DNA of 64,000 nucleotides from Lactobacillus kitasatonis DSM 16761 = JCM 1039 (GTDB taxonomy: Bacteria; Bacillota; Bacilli; Lactobacillales; Lactobacillaceae): contig NZ_BALU01000001.1 in the NCBI RefSeq assembly GCF_000615285.1, positions 1 to 64,000 of the forward strand, read 5' to 3'. The translations under genes were made by a program, and so were the position numbers. Below the pieces are notes generated by a model. The model was given only the letters and a program-made list of their open reading frames with translations. It made no database searches and had not been told where the DNA came from. Of the stretch, positions 26,915 to 36,148 are shown piece after piece (position 1 is the stretch's first letter; every line of letters starts with the position of its first letter).

Positions 26915-27352
26915 ATGAAATTCAAACTACTGGTCAATCCTCAAAAAGAAGAATTAGTTCAAGCACAGGTCCACCAAGAAAATGATTTTACTCAAGAACT
27001 CAAAAAGTTTGTCTTGACCAACGGCAGTTCCAATCAGTTGCTTGCCTATGACGATAAAGATGTAATCACTTTATCACTTGACAAAATTGCACTAATTACA
27101 ATTATCGATAATAAAACTTACGCTATTTGTACTAACAAAAAACAATATCAAATTAAAAAGCGAATTTATCAATTAGTGGAAGAGTTGCCCAAATATTTTT
27201 GGCGTATTAATAAATCAAGTATCGTTAATCGTTATCAAATTAGCCGTTTCGAAGAAACACAAACAGCTGGCGTAAATATCATCGTGAAGAACGGTCTAAT
27301 CGATTACGTTTCACGCAGATGTTTTGCCAAAATCAGAAAGGAACTGGGTTAA
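26915..27352 (+). CDS. LytTR-family DNA-binding regulator
   Basis: 145 residues with no receiver domain. The LytTR domain fills about residues 50-145: KIALITIIDNKTYAICTNKKQY, YFWRINKSSIVNRYQISRFE and VSRRCFAKIRKELG. It is a stand-alone LytTR protein of the kind usually paired with a DUF3021 membrane protein, which follows here with overlap (27324-27757). Such pairs are membrane-linked regulators; the signal is unknown. Confidence 0.85.
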   Translation: MKFKLLVNPQKEELVQAQVHQENDFTQELKKFVLTNGSSNQLLAYDDKDVITLSLDKIALITIIDNKTYAICTNKKQYQIKKRIYQLVEELPKYFWRINKSSIVNRYQISRFEETQTAGVNIIVKNGLIDYVSRRCFAKIRKELG

Positions 27353-27757
27353 CATAAAAAAATTTATTAAAGACTTTGCTCTTCGCGGAATGATTACTGC
27401 ATGCTTTGGCCCATTAATCTTAGTTTCAATTTATCTAGGATTACAGCTCTTTCACGTGATTACAAGTATTCCTGTTACCCAAGTAAATTTAAATATTGTT
27501 TCAAGCTTAATTTTAGCTTTTATTGCCGGGGGAATAAGTGCTATTTTCAACGTAGAACAGATCTCATTAGGCGTTCCAACTTTAATGTTATTTATTTTGA
27601 CTACCTAGTTATTTACCTGATCAATAATTGGATTAAAGCCCAATTTATTCCTCTACTTATTTTCACAATTATTTATATCATTGGCTATTTAATTATTTGG
27701 ACAATTATTTATCGCAAAGTTAAATCACAAGTGAAGCAAATTAATCAAAAACTATAA
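27324..27757 (+). pseudogene. DUF3021 family membrane protein, frameshifted
   Basis: Four hydrophobic segments, as in DUF3021. The frame ends early at 27608 (LMLFILTT); adding one T to the run near 27596 restores LFIFDYLVIYLINNWIKAQF and carries on to 27757. The start is also odd: the only ATG (27324) lies inside the LytTR gene, while the position where family members begin (KKFIKDFALRG) reads ATA at 27354. Either ATG 27324 is used, or the natural ATG has changed. Confidence 0.75.
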
Positions 27758-27760
27758 ATG

Positions 27761-27787
27761 AAGCACTCCTATCTGGAGTGCTTTTTG
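27761..27787 (+). terminator. Rho-independent terminator
   Basis: AAGCACTCC pairs with GGAGTGCTT and is followed by TTTG; it ends the LytTR-DUF3021 unit. Confidence 0.8.
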
Positions 27788-27792
27788 AGTAC

Positions 27793-27819
27793 AAAAAAAC
27801 GCTACCCTCATGGGCAGCG
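27793..27819 (-). terminator. Probable terminator of the fru operon
   Basis: CGCTGCCC pairs with GGGTAGCG around ATGA on the minus strand, followed by seven T. A second hairpin (about 27832-27866, stem on ATCTTGAT) lies between it and the fruA stop. Confidence 0.7.
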
Positions 27820-27960
27820 CAAAACATAACAGAGTATCTTGATTTAAGTAGAGATCATCAAGATGCTTTTATTATAATACGTTTTTTACACTTTTTATTA
27901 AAAAACATATTATAACTTAAATTATTTAACTATTTATTTTATATATTTTTTCTAATAATA

Positions 27961-29964
27961 TTATTCGTTAGGATCTTCCTTAACATTCTTCTTCCAGAAA
28001 CTCATGATCAAACCGGCTATGATTGAACCGATGATAGTAGCTAAGAAGTAGTAAAGAATGTGCATAGGTCCACCGATATTACCTGCAAGTGGTGATACCC
28101 AAAGACCACCGTGAGGAGCAGGAACACCAACGTGCCATAAACCAACTAAGGCACCACCAACGGCTGAACCGATGATACATGAAGGAATTACGTGACCTGG
28201 GTCAGCTGCAGCAAATGGAATTGCACCTTCAGTAATGAATGAGAATCCTAATACCCAGTTAGAAACACCGGCACGACGTTCTTCAACTGTGTACTTGTTC
28301 TTGAAGAATGTAGTACCAATAGCAGTAGCAAATGGAGGAACCATACCACCAACCATTACGGCAGCCATTAAAATAGCAGCAGTAGTTGAGTGTGGGTCGT
28401 TAGCAAATGCACCTGATGCAAAGACGTATGCAGCCTTGTTGAAAGGACCACCCATATCGATTGACATCATACCTGCCAAGATAGTAGTAAGAAGTACCAA
28501 GTTACCAGTACCCATGCTGTTCAAGAAGTGGGTAATTGCAAAGTTGATTCCACTGAAGATTGGGTTAATAATGTAGAACATAATTGCTGCAATGAAGAGC
28601 AAGCCCAAAATTGGGTAGAACAACATTGGCTTCATACCTTCAACTGAGTGAGGCAAGTTAGCAAATGCTTTCTTCAAACCAACCATCAAGTAACCAGCAA
28701 TGAAACCAGCGGCAATACCACCTAAGAATCCAGCTGGTGAAGTTGCGTGAGCTTGAACGTTAACTTGGAATTGACCGTTAGCGATAGAAGCCATGTAACC
28801 ACCAACGAAACCTGGCATCAATGCTGGCAAGTCACCGATTGATTCAGCGATGTAAGCTGAAAGAACTGGAACCATGAATGCGAAGGCTAAGTTACCCGCG
28901 TTGTTCAAGAAAATAAATGCAGGAGTCTTTGCACCACCACCGTAGTTTTCTACGATGAAGGAGATAGCCATTAAGATACCACCACCGATAACGAATGGAA
29001 GCATGTGGCTAATACCGTTCATTAAGTTCTTGTAAATACCTGCCCATACGCCTGGCTTTTCAGTACTTGATGATGATTCTTCTGACTTGTCAGATGCACT
29101 TGCGTGGTAAACATCTGCCTTGCCATCCATAATGTCAGCGATCAATTCGCCTGGCTTGTTGATACCATCAACAACTGGGTGGTTAACTAAAGGCTTGCCG
29201 TCAAAACGTGGCATGTCAACTTTCTTATCAGATGCAATAATTACACCCTTAGCACGCTTGATTTCATCTGGAGTAAGCTTATCCTTAACACCTTCAGAAC
29301 CGTTAGTTTCGATTCTAACTTCGATGCCGCGCTTTTTACCTTCCTTAATCAAGGCTTCTTGAGCCATGTAAGTGTGGGCAATACCGTTAATACATGCAGT
29401 AACACCGACAATTAATGGCTTGTTATCGTCATCATCATTCTTACCTTCAGCCTTAGCAGCTTCCTTAGCTTTCTTAGCTTCAGCTGCCTTCTTGTCTTCT
29501 TCATCCTTCTTAGCTTCGGCCTTTTCAAAAAGATCGATAACTTCTTCAGGAGTCTTAGTAGCCTTAAGTTTTTCAACTAAATCTGGATCGATCAATAAAC
29601 CAGAAAGCTTAGCTAAAGCTTGAAGGTGAGTATTATCAGCACCAGCTGGTGCAGTGATCATGAAGAATAAGTGAACTGGTTGACCATCAAGTGAGTTGTA
29701 GTCAATACCTTCCTTACTCTTGGCAAACAATACACGAGCCTTGTTAATTGACTTGTTACGTGCGTGTGGCATCGCAATTCCGCCACCGATACCAGTAGTT
29801 GATTCATTTTCACGGTCCCAAATGGACTTGATAAATGCATCTTCGTCATTAACGATATCGGTTGCAACTTCAAGGTCAGTCATTTCCTTAATGGCATCTT
29901 CTTTGTTAGTAGCTTTGAGCTCCATGATCATGGATTCAGGGCTTAAAATGTCCTTAATTCTCAT
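27961..29964 (-). CDS. fruA: Fructose-specific PTS enzyme IIABC
   Basis: 667 residues. The IIA domain (1-150) carries the phospho-His67 in GIAMPHARN. An Ala/Lys/Glu linker follows at 151-180. The IIB domain (183-285) has the active Cys191 in VTACINGIAHTYMAQ. The IIC domain (about 310-660) has some nine membrane segments. It imports fructose and phosphorylates it at C1, giving the substrate of FruK. Third gene of the leftward fruR-fruK-fruA operon, 25 bases after fruK. Confidence 0.95.
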   Translation of the reverse strand: MRIKDILSPESMIMELKATNKEDAIKEMTDLEVATDIVNDEDAFIKSIWDRENESTTGIGGGIAMPHARNKSINKARVLFAKSKEGIDYNSLDGQPVHLFFMITAPAGADNTHLQALAKLSGLLIDPDLVEKLKATKTPEEVIDLFEKAEAKKDEEDKKAAEAKKAKEAAKAEGKNDDDDNKPLIVGVTACINGIAHTYMAQEALIKEGKKRGIEVRIETNGSEGVKDKLTPDEIKRAKGVIIASDKKVDMPRFDGKPLVNHPVVDGINKPGELIADIMDGKADVYHASASDKSEESSSSTEKPGVWAGIYKNLMNGISHMLPFVIGGGILMAISFIVENYGGGAKTPAFIFLNNAGNLAFAFMVPVLSAYIAESIGDLPALMPGFVGGYMASIANGQFQVNVQAHATSPAGFLGGIAAGFIAGYLMVGLKKAFANLPHSVEGMKPMLFYPILGLLFIAAIMFYIINPIFSGINFAITHFLNSMGTGNLVLLTTILAGMMSIDMGGPFNKAAYVFASGAFANDPHSTTAAILMAAVMVGGMVPPFATAIGTTFFKNKYTVEERRAGVSNWVLGFSFITEGAIPFAAADPGHVIPSCIIGSAVGGALVGLWHVGVPAPHGGLWVSPLAGNIGGPMHILYYFLATIIGSIIAGLIMSFWKKNVKEDPNE

Positions 29965-29989
29965 ATGTCTTTCCCCTCGTATTTAAAAA

Positions 29990-30904
29990 TTAAGAAATTT
30001 GTTCAACCTTAATTTGTGGCAATACTGCATCGATTTGGCTCTTAACTGCGATGTCCTTAGTAAAGGCAGTAGCAGCACCACAAGCCATACCAATTCTGAA
30101 GCCTTCCTTTGGATCACCAGTCTTGTAGTAAGTACCAACGAAACCAGCGATCATTGAGTCACCAGCACCTACTGAGTTAACAGCAGTACCAACAGCACCC
30201 TTAGCATGGTATACGTGGTCTTGAGTCAAGAGGAAGCCACCTTCACCAGCCATTGAAACCATTACGTTTTGTGCACCCTTTTCAAGCAACTTTTGTGCGT
30301 ATTCAAGCATTACGTCGCTTGAGTCAAAGGTTACGCCAAACAAGTCAGCTAATTCATGGTGGTTAGGCTTAATTACTAATGGATGGTATTCCAAAGTATC
30401 AAGAAGAGCTTGACCAGTAGTATCAACTACGAATTCAGCGCCAGCTTCCTTAATAGTTGGAAGAAGTGATTGATAGAAATCAGTAGGAAGACTTGGAGTA
30501 AGTGATCCACTCATTACTACGATGTCGCCCTTTTTCAAGTCGTTCAAACGATCCTTGAAAGCAACGATTTCTTGGTTAGTAATGTCAGGACCAGCTGCGT
30601 TAATTTCAGTTTCCTTTTCTGCGTGGATCTTAACGTTCACACGAGTGTTGTCTGAAATAGTAACGAAGTCACTTTCGATTCTCTTTTGGTTCAATTGACG
30701 AACCAATTCCTTACCGGTGAAGCCACCAACAAAGCCCCAGGCAGTGTTGTCTACATCTAATTGGTTAAGGATTTGAGAAACGTTAATTCCTTTACCCCCT
30801 GCTAAAAATGAATCATTGTTAGTTCTGTTAACTTCCCCGCGGTTAACTTTTTCCAATTGAAGAACATAGTCAAGAGCTGGGTTAACAGTTACTGTGTAAA
30901 TCAT
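29990..30904 (-). CDS. fruK: 1-phosphofructokinase
   Basis: 304 residues of the PfkB/ribokinase family. GGKGINVSQIL near residues 36-46 and the C-terminal VNSVGAGDSMIAGF with the catalytic Asp at about 253 are diagnostic. It converts fructose 1-phosphate to fructose 1,6-bisphosphate. The ATG lies 1 base after the reconstructed fruR stop, with AGAGGAGG upstream, so translation is coupled. Confidence 0.95.
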   Translation of the reverse strand: MIYTVTVNPALDYVLQLEKVNRGEVNRTNNDSFLAGGKGINVSQILNQLDVDNTAWGFVGGFTGKELVRQLNQKRIESDFVTISDNTRVNVKIHAEKETEINAAGPDITNQEIVAFKDRLNDLKKGDIVVMSGSLTPSLPTDFYQSLLPTIKEAGAEFVVDTTGQALLDTLEYHPLVIKPNHHELADLFGVTFDSSDVMLEYAQKLLEKGAQNVMVSMAGEGGFLLTQDHVYHAKGAVGTAVNSVGAGDSMIAGFVGTYYKTGDPKEGFRIGMACGAATAFTKDIAVKSQIDAVLPQIKVEQIS

Positions 30905-30905
30905 C

Positions 30906-31663
30906 CTATTTTGCCTCCTCTAGATTTATATCGGCAGGTAATGCCTTTTTTTGACTTGGTTTAAGTTTATTTGTTACCACAACAACGTCGGCGGTATTAG
31001 CGAACACGGCAAAGTTCCGTTCGCCAATCTTACTGCTATCGGTTAAGACGTATGCATGTCTAGCTTGCTTAATCTCGGCTGTCTTGACTGCAGCTTCTTC
31101 GGGATCTGGCGTGGTTAAATTGCCGTTGCTTCGATTCCGTTAGCTCCGACAAAGCTAGCTGAGAAATTCATCGCCTTAATTTGACTCAAAGCAGTTTGAC
31201 CGATCACGGCATGCGTGTCATCTTTGACTTCGCCACCGATTAAAATGGTCTTAATTCCATGATTCAAACTGCATAACGCGGTTTCAACTCCGTTGGTGAT
31301 GATCTTTACGTTAGGAATATCAGCTAGAAATGGAACCATTTCATAAGTTGTTGTTCCTGCATCGATAAAGACGTTATCACCTTGATGAACGAAGTGCTCT
31401 GCTGCATATTTAGCAATAGCAATCTTCAATTCATGGTTCATACTAAAGCGGACGTTCTGGGAAACATCACGCGAGAAATTCTTTACTGATTGGGCACCGC
31501 CATGAACTCGCTTGAGGATGCCATTCTTCTCCATTTGAATCAGATCACGACGGATAGTTGATTCAGATGTATCAGTTAAATCGCATAACTCGCTAACGCG
31601 GCACAATTCGTGCTGATTAACGTAGTTTTCAATTAAGCTTTGGCGTTCTTGTGTCAGCATCAT
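30906..31663 (-). pseudogene. fruR: DeoR-family fructose operon regulator, frameshifted
   Basis: N-terminal DeoR HTH (VSELCDLTDTSESTIRRDLI, about 18-37, and KRVHGGA) and sugar-phosphate sensor domain (FIDAGTTTYEMVPFL, IITNGVE, IGGEV). As read it stops at 31115 after FVGANGIEATAI. One more G in the GG at 31123-31124 restores EATGNLTTPDPEEAAVK through TDSSKIG to a stop at 30906. The whole protein is then about 252 residues, normal for FruR. It probably represses the operon in the absence of fructose 1-phosphate. Confidence 0.85.
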
Positions 31664-31682
31664 TTCTCACCTCGATAAATAT

Positions 31683-31697
31683 TGTATTCGCTTTCTC
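31683..31697 (-). promoter_or_regulatory. cre-like box upstream of fruR
   Basis: On the minus strand GAGAAAGCGAATACA matches the CcpA box WTGNAANCGNWNNCW at 13 of 15 positions, 20 bases before the fruR start. CcpA control of fructose use would be expected. Confidence 0.45.
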
Positions 31698-31827
31698 CTC
31701 CAAAATCAATCATTTTTCTTCAAAAAATGTCATATTTATTTATTATCGTTCAATAAAATTCATTTATATGCAAAAAAGATGCCGTTTTTTGATTGAAACG
31801 ACATCTTTTCTTCGTCATTTGGAATTA

Positions 31828-31879
31828 TTCTTAGTCATTTTACCCTATTTGACTAAGAATTTGCAAAGATGACTAAGAA
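31828..31879. repeat. Three copies of decamer TGACTAAGAA
   Basis: Direct copies at 31850-31859 and 31870-31879 start exactly 20 bases apart; an inverted copy (TTCTTAGTCA) lies at 31828-31837. Two helical turns between direct copies suits a dimeric DNA-binding protein. Confidence 0.4.
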
Positions 31880-31912
31880 AGAGAACCAAAGATCTATTAA
31901 CCTTGCAAAAGC

Positions 31913-31947
31913 AAAACACGCCGAATCATTATTGATTCAGCGCGTTT
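31913..31947 (-). terminator. Rho-independent terminator of the NatAB-type unit
   Basis: AAAACGCGCTGAATCA pairs with TGATTCGGCGTGTTTT on the minus strand with a tiny loop; T-rich tail. Confidence 0.85.
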
Positions 31948-31967
31948 TACTATTAAATATATTTTGT

Positions 31968-33182
31968 CTAGCCTCTCAAGCTACGCTTAAAGTTTTGCCA
32001 TGGGCCGACATCATCTGTTTGCAAAATCAAGTTTGGATAGATTTTTCTAATCCAGATAAATGACGCTACTGTAGCGGCTAAAGCAATTAAAGCAGAGATA
32101 GCTGCCTCTAAATTAGTTGCGTTACCCATAATTACTCTAGCCGGCATTACAAATGATGATAGAAACGGGATGTACGATAATACTTTAGCAAAAATCGTAT
32201 CCCCACCTGATTGCATATTGACTGTGAACAAGAACCCGATCAACATCAATGTAGATAGTGGTCCCACCGCTTTGTTGGCATTCTCGCTTTTAGCAACCAA
32301 AGCGCCACAGAAAGCTGCAAAGATAATAAACAATACCAAGCCGATTATCGTAAACACCAATCCCCAAGAAGCCAGATTGCCAATTGCTTGATCAATCATC
32401 GGCTTATACTGTCTAAATAAATCGCTAAAGCCATCGATGTATGGGGCCGCGCAATAAACTGCCACAAAACCAACAACATAAATTAACACTTGGGTAATAA
32501 TTTCACCAAAAATACCTAAAATCTTCCCAGTGAAATAATCGCCACCTGGCATACTCGAAAAGATTACTTCCATTATCTTGGTACCCTTCTCCGTAGCGAT
32601 ATCTTGTGCTGTTACTTGCGTATAAGTGATCACAAGCATGTACAAGATAATCAGCAAAACCCAGAAGGAAATTTGCTTAACAGGATCATTGTCAAAGCTC
32701 TTCTTCTCAACATGCTTAACTTGTTGCTTAAATTGCGCCCGCGTAGCTAAAGACTGAGTCTGTTTTGTCGTTAGCTTGGCCTTACTTAAATTCAATTGTT
32801 GCTGGGCGGTGTTTAGGCTCGTTAGCAGCTCTGATTTTAGATCACTGTCCATTTTTTCATCACTATAGTAAGTTGCAGCTAATTGATTATTCTTTTGTTC
32901 AATTAAAACATAGCCATCGATATCTTCATCTTTATACGCCTTTTTAGCCTTAGCTTCAGTGCTATAGTTGTCAAAATCTTCTGACTTTTTAATTGCTTGC
33001 TTTAAGACGGAATTAGAAGTAACTACCCCAACATAGTTGTCATCACTACCGCCAGCTGATACCATTCCGATAACAAATGAAAAGAAGACGAGTAGAAACG
33101 GTGCTAAAATCATCAACAAATATGACCAGGTTTTCACTTCTCTACGATAGGTTTCTTTTGCGACAAGCCAGATCTTATTCAT
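31968..33182 (-). CDS. ABC-2 type permease (NatB-like)
   Basis: 404 residues from ATG 33182; it overlaps the ATPase gene by 8 bases. One N-terminal membrane segment (residues 20-44), a large extracytoplasmic loop (about 45-175), then five to six segments. This layout fits ABC-2 exporters of the NatB/YhaP kind (sodium or drug efflux). With the ATPase it makes a two-gene unit. Confidence 0.85.
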   Translation of the reverse strand: MNKIWLVAKETYRREVKTWSYLLMILAPFLLVFFSFVIGMVSAGGSDDNYVGVVTSNSVLKQAIKKSEDFDNYSTEAKAKKAYKDEDIDGYVLIEQKNNQLAATYYSDEKMDSDLKSELLTSLNTAQQQLNLSKAKLTTKQTQSLATRAQFKQQVKHVEKKSFDNDPVKQISFWVLLIILYMLVITYTQVTAQDIATEKGTKIMEVIFSSMPGGDYFTGKILGIFGEIITQVLIYVVGFVAVYCAAPYIDGFSDLFRQYKPMIDQAIGNLASWGLVFTIIGLVLFIIFAAFCGALVAKSENANKAVGPLSTLMLIGFLFTVNMQSGGDTIFAKVLSYIPFLSSFVMPARVIMGNATNLEAAISALIALAATVASFIWIRKIYPNLILQTDDVGPWQNFKRSLRG

Positions 33183-34071
33183 GACGCGCACCTGCTTTCA
33201 TTTTGAAAATCTCGTCTAAAGTTGGAGGTTCCTGGTCAAAAGTTTGAATATATTGACCATCCGAAAGCTGATTAAAAATATCCTTACCATATTTTTCGTC
33301 TGCAAGAATAAGCAGCTTCATTCCATTGTTTTGCAAAATTACATCTTTTACACCTGGCAAGGCTGATAATTCAGCAGCACTTTTGTCTGTCCTGACAAAA
33401 ATTCGAGTTAAACCAAAGCTGTTCTTAATTTCATTTACTGGGCCATTCAAGACGATATGCCCATCATTGATCATTACGACGTCATCGCACAATTCTTCGA
33501 CGTTACGCATATCATGATCAGAAAAAATGATTGTAGCGCCTTTTCTTTTTTCTTCCAAAATCAGCTGCTTCATTAGATCAACATTAACAGGATCTAGTCC
33601 ACTGAATGGTTCATCTAAAATAATCAATTTAGGTTGATGAATTAAAGTTGCAATCATCTGTACTTTTTGTTGGTTACCTTTAGACAAAGACTTAATCTTA
33701 TCCATTGGAATCCCTTTAACAGCCAAACGTGATAACCAATCAGGCAGTTCTTCTTTTATCTTTTTAGCTGGCATCCCTTTAAGGCTAGCTAAAAACACTA
33801 CCTGATCTTCAATGGTTAATTTAGGCATCAAGCTTCGCTCTTCAGGCAAATAGCCAATAGTGTCATAATCTTTAGCACTAAAAGAATGACCATCAATGCT
33901 AATCTGACCATCATAATCAACAAATTTTAAAATACTATGAAAGATCGTCGACTTACCCGATCCATTTTTACCAACTAGTCCAAGAATACGCCCATCTGAC
34001 ACATTGAAGCTAACATCAAACAAAACCTGTGTTGACCCGAAGCTTTTATTTAGGTGTTCTATTTTTAACAT
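33175..34071 (-). CDS. ABC transporter ATPase (NatA-like)
   Basis: 298 residues. Walker A is GKNGSGKST (about 34-42), signature LSKGNQQKVQ, Walker B LIILDEPFSGLDP, switch His in FSDHDM. The variant signature LSKGN and the C-terminal extension of about 80 residues are typical of ATPases paired with ABC-2 exporters. Partner: the permease at 31968-33182. Confidence 0.9.
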   Translation of the reverse strand: MLKIEHLNKSFGSTQVLFDVSFNVSDGRILGLVGKNGSGKSTIFHSILKFVDYDGQISIDGHSFSAKDYDTIGYLPEERSLMPKLTIEDQVVFLASLKGMPAKKIKEELPDWLSRLAVKGIPMDKIKSLSKGNQQKVQMIATLIHQPKLIILDEPFSGLDPVNVDLMKQLILEEKRKGATIIFSDHDMRNVEELCDDVVMINDGHIVLNGPVNEIKNSFGLTRIFVRTDKSAAELSALPGVKDVILQNNGMKLLILADEKYGKDIFNQLSDGQYIQTFDQEPPTLDEIFKMKAGARHE

Positions 34072-34107
34072 AATTTTTCCTCAACTTTTTTGATATTGAT
34101 TGAATAT

Positions 34108-34338
34108 CTAAGAATAATTATCGCCAAAGAATGCAAGCATATCCAAAATATTCAGCAGTGCTTGCCGCCAATATACTTGCCAAAAATGAGGATATACCTT
34201 AGTAGATTCCCTGGTAAATTTTATTAGTTGATAACCATCTGATGTTTTGTTCCGCATTACCTGGGGAATAGTAACTAACCAACATAGTGCAATTACTATA
34301 ACAATTATCATAATTATAGAAATAACTGTATTTTTCAT
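34108..34338 (-). CDS. Small membrane protein, unknown
   Basis: 76 residues with one strong N-terminal membrane segment (3-23) and a charged C-terminal half (QVMRNKTSDGYQLIKFTRES). I do not recognise it. It is the last of a series of small leftward membrane-protein genes that starts near 37.2 kb and follows the two-component system. A role as an immunity or stress protein is a guess. Confidence 0.5.
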   Translation of the reverse strand: MKNTVISIIMIIVIVIALCWLVTIPQVMRNKTSDGYQLIKFTRESTKVYPHFWQVYWRQALLNILDMLAFFGDNYS

Positions 34339-34388
34339 GGCATTTATTTCTTTTTAACTTCTGCTATGGGAATTATGTGGTACATATA

Positions 34389-34586
34389 CTAATAATTGTC
34401 GCTACCATTTTCTGCTTTAAGCTTAAAATATCCGATACTTGTATAACCTATCCAGATCAACAAGATAACAATAACAGTACATAATTTCCAAGCTGCTCCA
34501 TTACCAGTAATACTAAAAATTGCGACAATTAGTGCAATAACAGAAAAAATCGCAGCTCCAGTAAATTTTTTAGCTTTTTCCAACAT
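34389..34586 (-). CDS. Small two-segment membrane protein
   Basis: 65 residues, two membrane segments (about 8-27 and 33-52) and a short polar tail. It lies between two other small membrane-protein genes on the same strand, 20 bases after the 34606-35027 gene, so probably one operon. No family recognised. Confidence 0.5.
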   Translation of the reverse strand: MLEKAKKFTGAAIFSVIALIVAIFSITGNGAAWKLCTVIVILLIWIGYTSIGYFKLKAENGSDNY

Positions 34587-34605
34587 TATCTATCCCCTCG
34601 GCTTT

Positions 34606-35027
34606 TTATCTAACAAAGAGCAATCCTAGAACTACCCCATCAAAGAATTGCCATAGAGTATCGGTTGAAAAAATAGTTTTTACAATGTCGACTGATCCCC
34701 AGCTGGTTACTAAAGTAAACACTACCCCGATTGCAGCAAATAATAAGCCTGTGCCGATAAGTTGAGGAGCTATCTTCAACACTTTCTTCTGCCATGGAAT
34801 CTTTGAATCTACTGTCTTGCTAACGGCCAAGTTAGCAGAAATAACGCCGCCAATTATCAAGCCAAAAGCGAATCCAATTGCAATAGATGCAATAATCTGC
34901 CAAGCCTGAAGTGACCATGATTTTTAACATACATTATCCCTAAGAAAACCAGCGGACCCGCAATTGCTCCAATTCCCATACCTTCAATAATTCGTTTGTT
35001 TTCACGAGCAAATTTTTCATTATTCAT
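34606..35027 (-). pseudogene. Small membrane protein, frameshifted
   Basis: Start ATG 35027 with GAGGT upstream. The N-terminal part reads ENKRIIEGMGIGAIAGPLVF and breaks near 34916; a single added base restores KNHGSLQAWQIIASIAIGF and joins the part starting LIIGGVISANL, to a stop at 34606. Joined length is about 139 residues with four membrane segments. The N-terminus (NKxIxxGMGIGAxxGxLV) matches the protein at 36513-36881, so these are paralogues. Confidence 0.6.
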
Positions 35028-35053
35028 TGTTCTTACCTCAAGGAAATTTTCAG

Positions 35054-35248
35054 CTAATTAAACAAATCCGAAAACTTAGTCGGAATGTTGTTGTTCTTGG
35101 CGAAGTATTTCTTGAATGCACTCCCAAAACTTAATTGATCTTTTTCTCTATTTTCAAGCAAATCATGAACAGCTAATAATGCTGTAACGGCATAATTAAC
35201 AGCTAAAACAATCAGTAAGCCGAGCACAATATAAATCAAGTACAGCAT
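35054..35248 (-). CDS. Small membrane protein, paralogue of 50297-50488
   Basis: 64 residues: an N-terminal membrane segment (MLYLIYIVLGLLIVLAVNYA) and a cytoplasmic tail ending KKYFAKNNNIPTKFSDLFN. The protein at 50297-50488 has the same start and the same end (KKYFAENNNIPTKMSDLFN). The strict C-terminus suggests a docking motif. No known family recognised. Confidence 0.6.
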   Translation of the reverse strand: MLYLIYIVLGLLIVLAVNYAVTALLAVHDLLENREKDQLSFGSAFKKYFAKNNNIPTKFSDLFN

Positions 35249-35337
35249 TTTTCTTTCCTCTAATTCAGCGATTATCTCCCAGGAAATAATCTTTTATCCT
35301 TTTAAATTAATCATATCCCCATCATTCATGTAAAAGG

Positions 35338-35382
35338 TAAAACCGTCCAATTCTGTCATTTTTCGGACTGATTTTGCATTTT
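35338..35382 (-). terminator. Weak terminator-like imperfect palindrome
   Basis: Member of the dispersed CCAAATCTGTC...CGGACTGATTTGG family (here CCAATTCTGTC and CGGACTGATTT), overlapping the stop of the HTH gene; A-rich flank on the left gives a partial U-tract. Confidence 0.4.
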
Positions 35383-35590
35383 ATTCTTCATCTTTTTTAT
35401 AAACTAATAAATCCCCTGGTTGACAATCCAAGACTTCACAGATCTTGCTCAACGTGTCGAAGCGAACGCCATGCGCCTTTCCTGTCTTCAGAATCGACAA
35501 GTTAGCCGGCGTGATGCCAACCTTCTCTGCCAGCTCCTTTGAAGACATCTTTCGCTTCAAGAGCATAAAATCTAGTGTCACTTCAATCAT
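35381..35590 (-). CDS. XRE/YozG-like helix-turn-helix regulator
   Basis: 69 residues, almost all a Cro/C1-type HTH: MSSKELAEKVGITPANLSIL at about 15-34 and RFDTLSKICEVLDCQPGDLL at 43-62. Such short proteins regularly follow DUF2975 membrane proteins, as here (14 bases after 35605-36144). It may regulate this accessory operon. Confidence 0.85.
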   Translation of the reverse strand: MIEVTLDFMLLKRKMSSKELAEKVGITPANLSILKTGKAHGVRFDTLSKICEVLDCQPGDLLVYKKDEE

Positions 35591-35604
35591 CTATATCAAC
35601 CTTT

Positions 35605-36144
35605 CTAAATAATCGAATCCGCATCCTCCTGAACCTTCATTCCGTACTTGAATACCAAGTAAACTACGTACAATACTGCTAGGAAAAGCAAACCGGTTGT
35701 CACACCACTTGGATAAAGTACATTATTCGCATATTTAATGAACCAAGCGCGGTGAGTCATGAGCATAATGAAATCTATTATTGAAATGATGGTATATCCA
35801 GCAACTGAAATTAGTAACTTCTTGAGTAAATTCAAATTACTATCAGCAAAGTAAACTTCTTGCTTGATATTCTTAACAATTAATCTGGCATATCGACAGA
35901 TTAAAAAGGCCGCAATGCTCATAAGGATCATTAAGAGCAACATAACTATTAATACTTCAACATAGCTATTAACTGATACGCCTTTTACATACATACTACT
36001 TTCAAAACCAGCACGAAAATCTGGATTTCTTATGCCAAATAATATAGCACCGCCCATAACGATCCACATAATTATTCCTATTACACAGATTATCTGGTAG
36101 ATCCAAGCAAAAACTGTCAGCAAATTCAAAATAAACTTTTTCAT
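35605..36144 (-). CDS. DUF2975 family membrane protein
   Basis: 179 residues with four membrane segments (about 8-35, 63-85, 110-130, 145-165) and the charged VKNIKQEVYFADSNLNLLKK stretch between the second and third, as in DUF2975. The HTH gene follows in the same operon. DUF2975-HTH pairs are frequent in lactobacilli; the function is unknown. Confidence 0.8.
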   Translation of the reverse strand: MKKFILNLLTVFAWIYQIICVIGIIMWIVMGGAILFGIRNPDFRAGFESSMYVKGVSVNSYVEVLIVMLLLMILMSIAAFLICRYARLIVKNIKQEVYFADSNLNLLKKLLISVAGYTIISIIDFIMLMTHRAWFIKYANNVLYPSGVTTGLLFLAVLYVVYLVFKYGMKVQEDADSII

Positions 36145-36148
36145 TTTT

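Larger units (their letters stand above)
31664..31967. other. Intergenic region upstream of fruR
   Basis: 304 bases without a convincing gene. It contains the fru promoter region with a cre-like box, a hairpin at 31773-31810 (AAAAGATG/CATCTTTT), three copies of TGACTAAGAA at 31828-31879 and the terminator of the ABC permease gene at 31913-31947. Confidence 0.6.

Noticed and set aside
31869-32063. Plus-strand ORF starting MTKKENQRSINLAKAK
   Set aside because: It runs antisense into the ABC permease gene and across its terminator; only the first codons look protein-like, and the start is one of the TGACTAAGAA repeats.
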